Shown: piece after piece, positions 18,005-28,012 of the stretch
Position numbering within the stretch: position 1 is the first letter of the stretch
How the letters are laid out: every line of letters starts with the position of its first letter
Source: Pseudonocardiales bacterium
Lineage (GTDB): Bacteria; Actinomycetota; Actinomycetes; Mycobacteriales; Pseudonocardiaceae
Length of the DNA: 64,000 nucleotides
NCBI GenBank assembly: GCA_019244165.1
Contig: JAFATA010000038.1
Location: 1-64,000, forward strand
Reading direction: 5' to 3'
Made by a program: the position numbers and the translations under genes
Notes under the pieces: generated by a model
Told to the model about the DNA's origin: nothing
The model's database searches: none
The model's input: the letters and a program-made list of their open reading frames with translations, nothing else

Positions 18005-19006
18005 ATGGACACGATGTATCAGCTAGCAGATCAAGCAAACTGCGCGACGGACACCTGGTGCAACCGAATTTACGCTCTCACCGGAAACACCCAGTTAGCC
18101 GCGTTGGCCGAATGGTTGATTGCTACCCCAGCCAGCATTGCGTTGATCCTCTCGTTGGCTTTGATAACGCGATTTTTGTCGCGCCGAGCCATTAGTCGAC
18201 TTACCCGCGCTAACAGTCCAGATAAAGCGCCGTCGCTGTTACGTCCATCGAAAGCACACCAGCGAGAAACGATACGAGCCGTAGCCAAACCGTTGTCGTC
18301 AGAGCGCCGAGCCCAGCGGGCGCGAACCATCGGCTCGATGCTTAAGTCATTCGCCTCAATCGCGATCTTCAGCCTTGCCATCATCTTGATATTGGGCCAG
18401 TTGGGGATCAACCTTGCTCCAATTATTGCTTCGGCGGGCGTTATTGGCGTCGCTCTGGGTTTCGGCGCACAGAACGTAGTCAAAGACTTTGTGGCTGGAG
18501 TATTTATGATCCTCGAAGACCAATATGGCGTCGGTGATATCGTGGATCTTGGGCCAGCTAGCGGCACAGTTGAAGGGGTCGGGCTGCGGATCACCACAGT
18601 GCGAGACAGCAATGGCACGGTGTGGTACATCCGCAATGGCGAGGTATCGCGAGTCGGCAATTCCAGCCAGGAGTTCGGGGTTGCGGTAGTCGACCTTCCG
18701 TTGGGGTGCGCCACCGACGTTCAACGGGCTATCGAGATCGCCGAAAAAACAGCTGCCGAGGTAACGAGCAAAACTCCGCTAGACGAAGACGCACTGGAGC
18801 CCCCCAAAGTACTGGGCGTAGAAAAAATCACCACAGACGGCGTGACGCTACGGCTGACCACAAAAGTTCGGCCAGGTAGGCAATGGGCAGTGCAGCGGGC
18901 ACTGCGGGCGCATATCAAAACCGCATTCGATGCCGCCCATATCGAGTCTCCCTGCCTCTGCAGCGGCACCCAGCTCAGGCTAAATGGCGAAGATCCCAAA
19001 CGTTAG
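18005..19006 (+). CDS. MscS-family mechanosensitive channel
   Basis: The 333-residue protein has hydrophobic helices at about 37-58, 118-135 and 140-160. The pore-lining and beta-domain signature of MscS is present (GVALGFGAQNVVKDFVAGVFMILEDQYGVGDIV). It should release solutes on hypo-osmotic shock. It begins 7 bp after copA and may be read from that transcript. Its DNA is visibly less GC-rich than both neighbours, with many A/T-ending codons, which suggests separate acquisition or weaker selection. Confidence 0.92.
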   Translation: MDTMYQLADQANCATDTWCNRIYALTGNTQLAALAEWLIATPASIALILSLALITRFLSRRAISRLTRANSPDKAPSLLRPSKAHQRETIRAVAKPLSSERRAQRARTIGSMLKSFASIAIFSLAIILILGQLGINLAPIIASAGVIGVALGFGAQNVVKDFVAGVFMILEDQYGVGDIVDLGPASGTVEGVGLRITTVRDSNGTVWYIRNGEVSRVGNSSQEFGVAVVDLPLGCATDVQRAIEIAEKTAAEVTSKTPLDEDALEPPKVLGVEKITTDGVTLRLTTKVRPGRQWAVQRALRAHIKTAFDAAHIESPCLCSGTQLRLNGEDPKR

Positions 19007-19065
19007 CCACGACCAAGGGCCGCTGCTGGCTGCGTCTGCCTCGCTCTCCGCGTAGCGTGTCGAGT

Positions 19066-19491
19066 ATGGAACCGGTCGAGGGCGTGAGGCCCAAGGTCGT
19101 CAAGTCCGAGGCCCAGTGGCGCGAGCAGCTCGCCCCGCAGGAGTACGCCGTGTTGCGCGCAGCCGGCACCGAACCGCCGGGGACCGGCGAGTACGAACAC
19201 ACCAAGACCCGCGGAGTGTATGAGTGCCGGGCCTGCGGAGCAGAGCTGTTCTCCAGCGACCACAAGTTCGAGTCACACTGCGGGTGGCCATCGTTTTTCA
19301 CCCCGCTGGCCGGTGACGCGGTGCTGCTGCGCGCCGACCACAGCCTGTTCGCCACGCGCACCGAGGTGCTCTGCGCCAACTGCCACAGCCATCTCGGGCA
19401 CGTCTTCGAGGGCGAGGGGTATGCGACCCCCACCGACCAGCGCTACTGCATCAACTCGATCTCGCTGCGGCTGGTGCCCGAAGAGAGCTAA
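19066..19491 (+). CDS. msrB: Peptide-methionine (R)-S-oxide reductase
   Basis: The ATG at 19066 gives 141 residues. Two zinc-binding pairs (CRAC and CANC), the [10 protein letters not shown] segment and the catalytic cysteine in RYCINSISL identify MsrB, which reduces methionine-R-sulfoxide in proteins. Its stop overlaps the stop of the convergent hemQ by 4 bases (CTAA), so there is no room for a terminator between them. The position next to hemQ-hemY-hemE matches the mycobacterial gene order. Confidence 0.96.
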   Translation: MEPVEGVRPKVVKSEAQWREQLAPQEYAVLRAAGTEPPGTGEYEHTKTRGVYECRACGAELFSSDHKFESHCGWPSFFTPLAGDAVLLRADHSLFATRTEVLCANCHSHLGHVFEGEGYATPTDQRYCINSISLRLVPEES

Positions 19492-20183
19492 GGCAACCCC
19501 GCTACCAGCTCGGCGACGGGTACCCGGGGGCCGGTGAAAAACGGCACCTCGGCTCGAACATGCCGGCGGGCCCGGCTGGCCCGCAGTGCCCGCATGAGAT
19601 CAACGATGCGATGCAGCTCGTCGGCCTCGAACGCCAGGACCCACTCGTAGTCGCCCAGCGCGAAGGAGGCGACCGTGTTGGCCCGCACGTCGGGATACTC
19701 CCGGGCCTGCATGCCATGCTCGGCGAGCATGTCACGGCGCTCCGCATCCGGCAGCAGGTACCACTCGTAGGAGCGCACGAACGGGTAGACGCAGACGTAC
19801 CGCTTCGGTTCTTCACCGGCCACAAACGCCGGGATGTGGCTCTTGTTGAACTCCGCGGGGCGGTGCACGGCCACCGTGGAGAACACCGGGACACTGGCCC
19901 GACCCAGCGCGGTGGTGCGGCGTAGCCCGGCGTACCCGGCCTGCAGCGCCTCGATCTCCGGGGCGTGCCACCAGATCATCCAGTCCGCGTCCGCGCGCAG
20001 GCCAGCGAGGTCGTAGACTCCGCGCACCACCACGCCCTTGCCCTCCAGCGCCTCCAGGTAATGCTGCACCTCGCGGGCTGGCTCGGCGCGGTCGGCGGGC
20101 AGCCGCCCTGGCTCGACCCGGAACACCGACCACATGGTGTAGCGGATGGTGGAGTTCAGTGCGGCATAGTCCAGCCGGGTCAT
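19488..20183 (-). CDS. hemQ: Coproheme decarboxylase (HemQ, chlorite dismutase family)
   Basis: The ATG at 20183 overlaps the upstream hemY stop by 4 bp and gives 231 residues. The family core is clear, with [10 protein letters not shown], the [17 protein letters not shown] segment holding the active-site tyrosine, and MLAEHG. It converts coproheme to haem b, the last step of the coproporphyrin-dependent pathway of Gram-positive bacteria. It is the third gene of the hemE-hemY-hemQ operon. The longer 363-residue track ORF begins inside hemY in another frame. Confidence 0.95.
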   Translation of the reverse strand: MTRLDYAALNSTIRYTMWSVFRVEPGRLPADRAEPAREVQHYLEALEGKGVVVRGVYDLAGLRADADWMIWWHAPEIEALQAGYAGLRRTTALGRASVPVFSTVAVHRPAEFNKSHIPAFVAGEEPKRYVCVYPFVRSYEWYLLPDAERRDMLAEHGMQAREYPDVRANTVASFALGDYEWVLAFEADELHRIVDLMRALRASRARRHVRAEVPFFTGPRVPVAELVAGLP

Positions 20184-21637
20184 GAACCCATCGTGCCACC
20201 GCGCGCCGCTGCTGGTGCGTTGAGTCCGGTCAGGTACCCCGCGATGCGGCGGGCAGCGGCGTCGGCGGTCGCGATGCAGGCGGGCAGGCCCACTCCATGC
20301 AGGATGGCGCCGGCAAGGGCGAGGCCGGCTGAGGCGGCCACGTGCCGCTCGAGGGCGGCGACGGCGTCGAGGTGCCCGGGCGCATACTGCGGCAGCCCAC
20401 CTCCCCAACGCGCCACCACGCTGTCCACCGGCCTGGCAGTGATCCCGGTGAGCGCGGCGAGATCGGCGCGCACCGCCTCGAGGAGCTCCGCGTCGTCCCG
20501 GTGCAGCACCCGGGCCTCGCCGTGGCGGCCCAGCGAGGCCCGGACCAGCAGCATCTGCTCGGAACGGGCATGCGCCCACTTGCGCCCGGAGAAGGTGAAC
20601 GCCTTGACCGACAGCGATTCGCTGGACGCCACCAGCACGCCGGAGGCCGCTGGCAGCGCCTGGGCGGCGGACAGCGGCAGCGCGAGCCCCACCACCGCGC
20701 AGGAGGCCACCTCGACCCGGCCCGCGGCGGCCGAGGCGCCCGGCAATGGATCAGCCAGCAGCCGCCGCAAGGCGGGCGCTGGGACGGCCAGCACCACAGC
20801 GTCAGCGTCGAGGCGCTCGGGCCGGCCTGGCCCGAGACGGTGGCTGCCCAGCTCCAACCGCCAGCCGTGGGGTGTGCGGGCCAGCGCGCGCACCGGTAGC
20901 CCGAGCCGCGGGTGCACCGCCCCGGCGGCCACCAGCGCGTCCACCAGAACGCTGAGCCCACCGCGCAGGGTGCCGAACACCGGAGTCGGGCGGCCACCGC
21001 CCGCGGGCTGCCGGGAGGGCAGCACGGCATCGGCCGCAGCAAGCAGCGACCCAGCGCCTTGGTCCAGCGCGGCAGCCACCGCGGGCAGCGTCGCCCGCAG
21101 CCCTAGCGCATCGGCACGCCCGGCGTACACCCCCCCCAGCAGCGGGTCGACCAGCCGGTCGACCAGCTCGTCACCGGCTCGCTCGCGCAGCAGCATCCCG
21201 ACCGCTGCGTCCTGCCCGGGGTCCCAGCGCAGCGGTACCGTGGGTTCCGCGGCCAGGCGCGCCACCCCCTGCGCGGAGAGCAAGCCGGCGACGTCGGCAG
21301 CCGCGCCGGGCAGGCCCAGCACGGTACGGGTGGGCAGCGGCAGGGTGCGGCCACCGGCCCGCACGGTGGGAGCCACGGGGGTGGGGTGGGTCAACTGCCC
21401 GCCGAGCCCCAGTTCCTCGACCAGAGCGTGCGCCTCCAGCCGGCGCAGGAGGAAAGCCTCCGCGCCCACATCGAGCGCGACGCCGCCGAGTTCGACGGTG
21501 CGCAACGCACCGCCCAGCCGCCGCGAACCCTCGATCAGCACGATCTCCGCGGCCGGGCCGAGCAGCGTGCGCAGCCGGTACGCCGCGGCCAACCCGGAGA
21601 TCCCCCCACCGACCACAGCAACCCGGGGACTGCTCAC
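20180..21637 (-). CDS. hemY: Coproporphyrinogen III oxidase (HemY/CgoX)
   Basis: The 485-residue flavoprotein opens with a dinucleotide-binding motif ([17 protein letters not shown]) and retains the GGALRT and [10 protein letters not shown] segments of the protoporphyrinogen-oxidase family. In Gram-positive bacteria it oxidises coproporphyrinogen III to coproporphyrin III. The GTG start overlaps the hemE stop by 4 bp, and its stop overlaps the hemQ start, so the three enzymes are tightly coupled. The ferrochelatase gene is not in the window. Confidence 0.95.
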   Translation of the reverse strand: MSSPRVAVVGGGISGLAAAYRLRTLLGPAAEIVLIEGSRRLGGALRTVELGGVALDVGAEAFLLRRLEAHALVEELGLGGQLTHPTPVAPTVRAGGRTLPLPTRTVLGLPGAAADVAGLLSAQGVARLAAEPTVPLRWDPGQDAAVGMLLRERAGDELVDRLVDPLLGGVYAGRADALGLRATLPAVAAALDQGAGSLLAAADAVLPSRQPAGGGRPTPVFGTLRGGLSVLVDALVAAGAVHPRLGLPVRALARTPHGWRLELGSHRLGPGRPERLDADAVVLAVPAPALRRLLADPLPGASAAAGRVEVASCAVVGLALPLSAAQALPAASGVLVASSESLSVKAFTFSGRKWAHARSEQMLLVRASLGRHGEARVLHRDDAELLEAVRADLAALTGITARPVDSVVARWGGGLPQYAPGHLDAVAALERHVAASAGLALAGAILHGVGLPACIATADAAARRIAGYLTGLNAPAAARGGTMGS

Positions 21638-22704
21638 CGCGAGTGCGCCAGCTCCACGATGCGCCGCAGCACCTCCGGGTCGGTTTCTGGCAGCACACCG
21701 TGACCGAGGTTGAGCACGTGAGCCTCGGCCGCGCTCCCCTCAGCGATCACCCGGCGCACCTCTCGCTCCACGGCTGGCCATCCGGCCAGCAACACTGCCG
21801 GATCGAGGTTGCCTTGAAGCACGACCGGACCCTGCCCCCGGGCGGCCCGCACCCGCTGCGCAGCGACGTCCAGGGGGATGCGCCAGTCCACCCCGACGAC
21901 GTCCGCGCCGGCTTGGGCCATCGCGCCGAGCAGCTCCCCGGTGCCCACCCCGAAGTGGATCCGCGGCACGCCGGTGCCGACCAGCCCCGCCAGCACGCGC
22001 CTGGAGTGCGGGAACACAAACTGCCGGTACTCCCGTTCCGACAGCGCGCCCGCCCAGGAGTCGAACAGCTGAACCGCATCCACCCCGGCGGACTCCTGCA
22101 CCTCCAGGAAGGTCAGGGTGAGTTCGGCGAGCCGGCCCAGCAGCGCGTGCCAGACGTCGGGCTCGGCGTGCATGAGCGCCTTGGTGTGCTCGTGGTGCCG
22201 GCTCGGGCCGCCCTCGACGAGGTAGGACGCCAGGGTGAACGGGGCCCCGGCAAAGCCGATCAACGGGGTCTGACCCAGCTCGGAGACCAGCAGCCGCACC
22301 GCGGCGGCAACCGGCTCCAGCGCATCGGGTTCCAGCACCGGCAGGGCCATGACGTCAGCGACGCTGCGCACCGGGCGCTCGATCACCGGACCGGTGCCGG
22401 GCACGATGTCCAGCCCGACTCCGGCCGCGTGCAGCGGCACCATGATGTCGCTGAACAAGATCGCGGCATCCACCCCGTGCCGGCGCACGGGCTGCAGCGT
22501 GATCTCGCAGACCAGCTCGGGAGTCATGCAGGCCTGCAGCATCGGCTGATCAGCCCGCAGCTGGCGGTACTCGGGCAGCGAGCGCCCGGCCTGCCTCATG
22601 AACCACACCGGCAGGCGCTCCGGGCGCTCGCCCCGGGCGGCGAGCAGCAGCGGTGCGTCGGGAAGCAGCCGGCGGGGGGTGGTCGGCACGCCTATCCTGG
22701 TCAT
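21634..22704 (-). CDS. hemE: Uroporphyrinogen decarboxylase
   Basis: The ATG at 22704 gives 356 residues, the normal family length. The signature [17 protein letters not shown] near the N-terminus holds the conserved arginines, and [16 protein letters not shown] and FGVGTGELL are also conserved. It decarboxylates uroporphyrinogen III to coproporphyrinogen III and heads the hemE-hemY-hemQ operon. The divergent DUF3000 gene shares its upstream region. Confidence 0.96.
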   Translation of the reverse strand: MTRIGVPTTPRRLLPDAPLLLAARGERPERLPVWFMRQAGRSLPEYRQLRADQPMLQACMTPELVCEITLQPVRRHGVDAAILFSDIMVPLHAAGVGLDIVPGTGPVIERPVRSVADVMALPVLEPDALEPVAAAVRLLVSELGQTPLIGFAGAPFTLASYLVEGGPSRHHEHTKALMHAEPDVWHALLGRLAELTLTFLEVQESAGVDAVQLFDSWAGALSEREYRQFVFPHSRRVLAGLVGTGVPRIHFGVGTGELLGAMAQAGADVVGVDWRIPLDVAAQRVRAARGQGPVVLQGNLDPAVLLAGWPAVEREVRRVIAEGSAAEAHVLNLGHGVLPETDPEVLRRIVELAHSR

Positions 22705-22822
22705 CTCAGCCACTATCGTCGCACGGCCTGGCCCCCGGCTGGGGAACCGCCCCGCTTGCGGGCGCCCTGGGCAGCGGCGTTTCGGCGAGACTGTCATCGA
22801 CGGTCCTCCTACAGTTGCGGAT

Positions 22823-23383
22823 GTGCCCAATCTGGCGGACGCCCCGGAGATCTTCCGCAACGCAGTGTCCTCGCTCAGCGTGGTGCGGCCCCGCCCGGAG
22901 CTGCGGTTCGAGCCGATCCCGGCCCCGCGCCGGCTCGCGCCCTGGGCACACGCGTGGGGTCTTGAGCTTGCCGGCACCAGCCACACGTCGGCGACCGGTC
23001 GGCTGGTACTGCTGCACGACCCGGCGGGTCACGAGGCGTGGAGGGGCACCCTGCGGCTCGTCGGCTTCGTCCGTGCCGAGCTGGACGCCGAGTTGGCTGG
23101 TGATCCGCTGCTTGCCGCGGTGAGCTGGTCCTGGCTTACCGACGCGCTGGGCAACTCAGGCGCCGAGTACACCGCCCTCGGGGGCACCGTCACCCAGACC
23201 TCGTCATCCCGGTTCGGCGCTATCGCGGGGCCCGAGCGAACCAACGACATCGAGCTGCGGGCGTCGTGGACCCCGGTGAGGGGCGGTGTGGTGGCGCACG
23301 CCGAAGCTTTCTGCGAGCTGATGGCGGCCGCCGTCGGGCTTCCCCCGGTCGGGGTGGTGACACTTGCCCAGCGCTTCGATTGA
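22823..23383 (+). CDS. DUF3000 protein
   Basis: The product is a 186-residue actinobacterial protein of unknown function. GTG 22823 is chosen because homology starts at [14 protein letters not shown] and the longer track frame overlaps the hemE start. Conserved stretches are [24 protein letters not shown], the IELRASWTP segment and the C-terminal [14 protein letters not shown]. The family lies next to hemE and rnd in many actinobacteria, which is the only functional hint. Confidence 0.85.
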   Translation: MPNLADAPEIFRNAVSSLSVVRPRPELRFEPIPAPRRLAPWAHAWGLELAGTSHTSATGRLVLLHDPAGHEAWRGTLRLVGFVRAELDAELAGDPLLAAVSWSWLTDALGNSGAEYTALGGTVTQTSSSRFGAIAGPERTNDIELRASWTPVRGGVVAHAEAFCELMAAAVGLPPVGVVTLAQRFD

Positions 23384-23676
23384 TCATGTCCCGGGCGCCA
23401 GCCCCCGCGCCGACCTGCCGCTATCGCGCTAACCAGGGTCAATCGCCGGGCATGGGACTGGCGTTAGCTCGCCGGCCAAGTCTCGCCTGATTGGGCGACC
23501 GCCGATGGCGGCTTTGCGAACGGATCGGCAAGAAGGTGCCCATAGGGCCCCCGTTAGGCCGCTCGGGCGGCTAGTCTGCCCCCTACGACACCATCCTCGT
23601 CTCGAGTGGCGGCGCGGTTACTCAGGCGGGGTCCCGGTGCGGTCGGGGGCACGACCGACTCCAGGGAGGTAGCTAC

Positions 23677-24393
23677 GTGGCTGCTGTCGGATACGGCGCG
23701 GCCGTCAGGTCGGCGCTATCCGGCGCCGTGCCGGCGTCATTGGTCCCGCACCCGCGGGAAGAGCTCTTCACCGTGCTGGTGGTCGACGACCATCCGTTAC
23801 TGCGTGAGGCGATCGCCTCACGTCTGGCGACGATGGGAGCCGTCACCGTGCATGAGGCCGCCTCGGTGGCTGAGGCCAGGGCCCGGGCCCTGGCCTCAGG
23901 GCCGTGCGACCTGGCAATACTCGATCTGACCCTGCCCGACGGTAGCGGGCTCGACCTGATCGGCGAGCTACGCGGATGGGGCTGGACTCGCATCGTGGTC
24001 CTGGCCTCCTCCGACGATCCGCACGCCGTGCGCACGGCATTCCAGACCGGCGCACAGGCCTACCTGCTGAAATCGGCATCCCCCTCGGTGGTCACCGACG
24101 GCGTGCGCCGAGTACTCGAAGGCGGGGTCTACGCCGACCCCTCGGTGGCGCCGATCTTAGCGTCGGGCACCCGGGTAGCCGGCACCGACAACACGCCGCG
24201 AGAACTGTCGGCCAGGGAGGTGGAAGTGCTCCAACTGGTCGCCGACGGCCAGTCCAACAAGGAGATCGGTGAGGCGCTGAGCCTGTCCGCGCTCACGGTC
24301 AAAAGCCATCTCTCCCGGATCGGACGCAAGCTCGGCACGGGTGACCGGGCGCAGATGGTCGCTCTCGCGATGCGTGCGGGGGTCATCCGCTGA
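23677..24393 (+). CDS. LuxR/NarL-type response regulator
   Basis: A gggaggtag ribosome site precedes GTG 23677. The 238-residue product has an intact receiver (VVDDHPLL acidic pair, phospho-acceptor Asp in LAILDLTLPD, LASSDD and the LLK lysine). The LuxR-type HTH at about 175-235 reads LSAREVEVLQLVADGQSNKEIGEAL. No histidine kinase is adjacent. Its stop overlaps a CTG start of the RNase D gene (CTGA), so the two should be cotranslated. Confidence 0.93.
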   Translation: MAAVGYGAAVRSALSGAVPASLVPHPREELFTVLVVDDHPLLREAIASRLATMGAVTVHEAASVAEARARALASGPCDLAILDLTLPDGSGLDLIGELRGWGWTRIVVLASSDDPHAVRTAFQTGAQAYLLKSASPSVVTDGVRRVLEGGVYADPSVAPILASGTRVAGTDNTPRELSAREVEVLQLVADGQSNKEIGEALSLSALTVKSHLSRIGRKLGTGDRAQMVALAMRAGVIR

Positions 24394-25601
24394 CCGAGAC
24401 CACTCCGGTCCCGCTCCTGGAGCCGGCCGCCGGGGTACCACCGGTCGTCGCCTCCGCGGGAGCCCTGGAGGCCGCAGTCGCGGTGCTCGGCGGCGCCACC
24501 GGTCCCCTCGCCGTGGATACCGAACGCGCATCGGGCTATCGCTACTGGCAGCGCGCCTACCTCGTACAGCTGCGGCGCGAGGGCGCGGGCACGGTGCTCC
24601 TCGACCCGATCGGCCTTGGTGACCTCTCCGACCTGGCCGCCGTGCTCAACCCGCTGGAATGGGTGCTGCACGCCGCTTCCCAAGACCTGCCCTGCCTGGC
24701 CGAACTGGGGCTGCGGCCCGCTGCGGTCTTCGACACCGAGTTGGCCGCCCGGCTAGCCGGACTCGAGCGGGTTGGCCTGGCGGCACTGGTCGAGGAGCTG
24801 TTGGGCTACCACCTGCAGAAGGGGCACGGCGCCGCCGACTGGTCTCGCCGGCCGCTGCCTGCGGAGTGGCTGACCTACGCCGCGCTCGACGTCGAGCTGC
24901 TGCTGCCCCTGCGGGCCGCGCTCGCCGCCGAGCTGGATACCCAGGGCAAGTCGGGCTGGGCCGCGGAGGAGTTTGAGACCGTGCGCACCGCAGGCCCTCC
25001 CGTCCCGCGGGCTGACCCGTGGCGGCGGACCTCGGGGATGCATCGCATCCATAAGCCTCGCGAACTGGCCGCGGTGCGGGAGCTGTGGTATGCCCGCGAC
25101 CGGCTGGCCCGGCAGCGGGATATTGCTCCGGGCCGGGTGCTGCCCGATGCCGCGATCATCGACGCAGCGCTGGCCGACCCGCCGGACGAGGCCGCGCTGC
25201 TGTCCCGCCCGGTGTTCGGGGGCCGCTCGCAGCACCGGTACGTCAAGACCTGGCTGGCCGCGATCCAGACCGCGAGGGCTTTGCCGGACAGCGAACTGCC
25301 CTCGTTGCGCGCTCACAGCGGTGGCCCACCCCCACTGAACCGCTGGCCGGACCGGGATCCGGCCGCGACGGCCCGGCTTACCGCGGCACGGGCAACGTTG
25401 AGTGAGATTGCCGGACACCACCGGCTCCCCATGCAGAACCTGCTGGCACCCGAGTTGGTCCGCCGGCTGTGCTGGGAGCCCCCCGACAGGCCCGATGCCG
25501 CTACGGTACAGCGGGAGCTCGTCGCTGGCGGGGCCCGGCGCTGGCAGTGTGACCTGACCGCGCACGCCCTTGCCACCGCCCTCACCGCAGCCCCCACATA
25601 G
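24390..25601 (+). CDS. rnd: Ribonuclease D
   Basis: The protein has the DEDD exonuclease motifs (PLAVDTERAS, FDTELAARLAGL, YAALDVELLLPL) and a C-terminal HRDC domain at about 210-290 (RELAAVRELWYARDRLARQRDI). It trims RNA 3' ends. The track starts at GTG 24483, but the in-frame upstream sequence continues as TETTPVPLLEPAAG, exactly from a CTG at 24390 that overlaps the preceding stop. No ATG, GTG or TTG lies in that stretch, so I extend to CTG and obtain 403 residues. Confidence 0.9.
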   Translation: MTETTPVPLLEPAAGVPPVVASAGALEAAVAVLGGATGPLAVDTERASGYRYWQRAYLVQLRREGAGTVLLDPIGLGDLSDLAAVLNPLEWVLHAASQDLPCLAELGLRPAAVFDTELAARLAGLERVGLAALVEELLGYHLQKGHGAADWSRRPLPAEWLTYAALDVELLLPLRAALAAELDTQGKSGWAAEEFETVRTAGPPVPRADPWRRTSGMHRIHKPRELAAVRELWYARDRLARQRDIAPGRVLPDAAIIDAALADPPDEAALLSRPVFGGRSQHRYVKTWLAAIQTARALPDSELPSLRAHSGGPPPLNRWPDRDPAATARLTAARATLSEIAGHHRLPMQNLLAPELVRRLCWEPPDRPDAATVQRELVAGGARRWQCDLTAHALATALTAAPT

Positions 25602-25644
25602 CCCTTCAAGTACCACCAACCCCCGTAGAGGGCGATGTTAACGA

Positions 25645-25890
25645 CTACCAACCCCAGGACGCGCTACGACCGTGAAGCTCACCTACCAGGTGCGCGGAGC
25701 GTGAAAAATGGGCGATCGTCGCTTCGACCACGGTGGCATCACCGGTTACCTCCGTGGGCACGTGAGCGGTCACCCGGTTAACTACCCGGCGCGGTGGTAG
25801 CACGAACAGCTCGGCGGAGCGCAGATCGAGAACCTCGCACAGCCGTTCAAGCGCGCCGAGGGGACGCCGTGGTGGTCCTTGGCGCGCCAC
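25645..25890 (-). pseudogene. Fragment of an XRE-type regulator
   Basis: The 81-residue frame reads LGALERLCEVLDLRSAELFVLPP, which matches the end of an XRE HTH domain. The DNA-recognition half expected upstream is missing. It lies at the edge of the decayed region between rnd and the AbiEi gene. I treat it as a remnant. Confidence 0.45.
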
Positions 25891-26341
25891 AACCGCCGCA
25901 GCCGTCGCGGCGCCACCGAACGCGGCCTGTGCAGCTAAACTCGAACGAGATCGAGTCCGGCATGAACGGTGCCGGCGTCCTCGATATCGACAAAGAACAT
26001 AAACGTAGCGTGATCGCGGGCATCGTCTTCCAGACCAACATCTGGGCTATAGAGGAGGAGGGCAAGTACCAACAAGTACAGGATGTGACGTGGGCAGTTG
26101 GTCCCGAAGTCCTCGGTGCATCCCCCTTCGACCTCCCCTCTACGAGACAGTCCCCATGAGCGAGGCCCCGCAGCCGAAGACTGACATCGTTGGGGCAACT
26201 GACGAGCGTCGTGTCGTCGGCCTGGTGGGCTTCGGCGGCGAGGACAACTCTTCGAAGTCTCTTCGAAGTCGTGCACCAGAGAGCACAGGTCGGATGCTGA
26301 CCTAATATAAACTTGGGGCCTATACACAAGACTTCGATCTC
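25891..26341. other. Region without a recognisable gene
   Basis: About 450 bases of lower GC hold only short ORFs. The plus frame ending at 26159 contains IDKEHKRSVIAGIVFQTN, which looks protein-like but matches nothing I recognise. A short tandem repeat (cttcgaagt twice) lies near 26250. This is probably degraded accessory DNA. Confidence 0.4.
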
Positions 26342-26885
26342 ATGCGGGAGTTCTTCGCCGATTCCGACTTCACAACAGGGCCGCAAGTGTCCAGCACGGA
26401 GCAGAAGGGCTACGTGCCCAACGACGTCGGTCTGTGCCTAATGGCCCAAGGACGGCTCACCGAAGCATTACCTCTCCTGGAACGCAGCATCATAGCGGCC
26501 ACCGCATCCAACGACTGGGAAGCAGCCGCAAGTGGTGGGGCCTCAGCTACCAGGCGTGGAGCGCGCATCTACAGGGCGATACCCCACAGTGACAGCTTGT
26601 TCCGGCTCGCGTTCGAAGCATTGAGCGCCTATGAACCCAACACCAAATCCCTCTACGACCTGTGGGGGCGTGTGGCACGCCAAACACCTGCGACGCACAG
26701 GCCGGCCGGAGGAAACACTGCGCATAACAGAAGAGAACGCTCGAGTCACTCGCGATGACGCCGAGCTTGTCAACCAGTGCCACCGCATGCTCGGCGACCT
26801 CTACGCCGACAAAGGTAACCGCTACCCGGCCCGGTCGCACTACGACGATGCGGTCCGCGTGGCACACAACATCACCCGCGAGTAG
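26342..26885 (+). pseudogene. Frameshifted TPR-protein remnant
   Basis: Three frames together rebuild one TPR-like protein. Frame one gives NDVGLCLMAQGRLTEALPLLE and later DSLFRLAFEALSAYEP. A second frame supplies the intervening YQAWSAHLQGDTPQ, followed by a stop. ORF 26631-26885 supplies GVWHAKHLRRTGRPEETLRI and LGDLYADKGNRYPARSHYDDA. At least two frameshifts and an in-frame stop show decay. The original was probably a large regulator or NTPase with C-terminal TPRs. IS630 DNA begins 7 bp after the last frame. Confidence 0.75.
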
Positions 26886-26892
26886 GTACTTA

Positions 26893-26910
26893 CTAAGGAG
26901 ATCGAAAGTA
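26893..26910 (+). repeat. IS630 left terminal inverted repeat
   Basis: The sequence ctaaggagatcgaaagta is the exact reverse complement of 27993-28010. Confidence 0.95.
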
Positions 26911-26929
26911 AGTGGACTTGTTCGCCTGA

Positions 26930-27973
26930 TTGTGGCATAATTCTCCCCTGCGGGATAACGATGGCCGAAAGCTGGATCACGCCACACTGGAAGCGATCCG
27001 GGTTCGAGCGTGTGAGCAGATCGAGAATGGTGCCCGGGCGGAGGATGTCGCGGCCAGTCTCGGCTTCAACCGATCGACGATTTTCGGGTGGGTCGCGGCG
27101 TACCGGAAGGGCGGCGTGGAGGCCTTGCGAGCGAAGCCCGTTCCGGGGCGTCCGCCGAAGTTAACCGAGGCTCAGATGCGGATGCTGCTCACGATGACCG
27201 CCGGTTCGAACCCGTTGCAGCATCAGCTGGACTTCGCGTTATGGACCCGCGATCTGGTCAGGCAAGTCATTGCCAAGCGGTTCGGTGTCGAGGTTTCAGT
27301 CGGCTCGGCAGGACGGACTCTGCGGGGACTCAGGATGTCACCGCAGCGCCCGCTGCACCGGGCCACCCAGCAGGACCCCGAACGGGTGGAGCGCTGGCGC
27401 ACTGAGGAGTACCCAGCCATCCGCGACGAAGCCGCGCGGGTAGGTGCCACTGTGTCCTTCGCTGATGAGGCCGGCGTCCGCTCCCCCTACCACTCCGCCA
27501 CCCCGTGGGCGCCGGTCGGGCACACACCGATCGTGGCCACCACCGGCACCCGGCACTCGATCACCATGATCTCTGCGGTCACCGCCAAGGGGGCGATGCA
27601 CTTCACCACCTTCACCGGGAAAACGAACGCCGACGTGTTCATCACCTACTGCCGCGACCTGCTCCACGATGACGGTGGTATCGTCTTCCTCATTATCGAC
27701 GGGCACCCGGTCCACCGCTCCCGCGCAGTCACAGAACTCGCCGCCTCAACCGAAGGAAAACTTCGCCTCTTCTTCCTCCCACCCTGTTCACCGGAACTCA
27801 ACCCCGACGAACGGGTCTGGAAGAACGTCAAGCATGACCGTGTCGGCAAGACCGCCATCACGTCCTTCGACGACCTGCGCGACAAAGCCGAAGCCACGCT
27901 CCTGCGCCTCCAACGCTTACCCGAACTTGTTCGCGCGTTCTTCGGCGACCCCTGCCTCAGCTACATCACATAG
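26930..27973 (+). CDS. IS630-family transposase
   Basis: The 347-residue protein starts at TTG 26930. It has an N-terminal HTH (EDVAASLGFNRSTIFGWVAAY) and a winged segment, then the DDE catalytic domain. The catalytic acids are in SFADEAGVR, FLIIDGHPVHRS and LPPCSPELNPDERVW, the IS630 pattern. The frame is uninterrupted, so the element may still be active. Confidence 0.96.
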   Translation: MWHNSPLRDNDGRKLDHATLEAIRVRACEQIENGARAEDVAASLGFNRSTIFGWVAAYRKGGVEALRAKPVPGRPPKLTEAQMRMLLTMTAGSNPLQHQLDFALWTRDLVRQVIAKRFGVEVSVGSAGRTLRGLRMSPQRPLHRATQQDPERVERWRTEEYPAIRDEAARVGATVSFADEAGVRSPYHSATPWAPVGHTPIVATTGTRHSITMISAVTAKGAMHFTTFTGKTNADVFITYCRDLLHDDGGIVFLIIDGHPVHRSRAVTELAASTEGKLRLFFLPPCSPELNPDERVWKNVKHDRVGKTAITSFDDLRDKAEATLLRLQRLPELVRAFFGDPCLSYIT

Positions 27974-27992
27974 CCCGACTAGCCAGTCTAGC

Positions 27993-28010
27993 TACTTTCG
28001 ATCTCCTTAG
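27993..28010 (-). repeat. IS630 right terminal inverted repeat
   Basis: The sequence tactttcgatctccttag mirrors the left end perfectly and is followed by the duplicated TA. Confidence 0.95.
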
Positions 28011-28012
28011 TA

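Larger units (their letters stand above)
26893..28010 (+). mobile_element. IS630-family insertion sequence
   Basis: The 1118-bp element has perfect 18-bp terminal inverted repeats. It is flanked by TA at 26891-26892 and 28011-28012, the target duplication typical of IS630/Tc1-mariner elements. One complete transposase fills it. The intact ends suggest recent insertion into already decayed DNA. Confidence 0.95.

Noticed and set aside
15502-18012. 836-residue minus-strand ORF
   Set aside because: It is antisense to copA, which has every P-ATPase motif. The predicted product is low-complexity His/Gln/Arg-rich sequence typical of high-GC shadows.
19965-21713. 582-residue plus-strand ORF
   Set aside because: It is antisense to hemQ and hemY. 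The Ser/Ala/Pro/Arg-rich composition shows it is a shadow.
25847-26386. 179-residue minus-strand ORF in the decayed region
   Set aside because: Cysteine- and arginine-rich random-like sequence with no start context or known domain.
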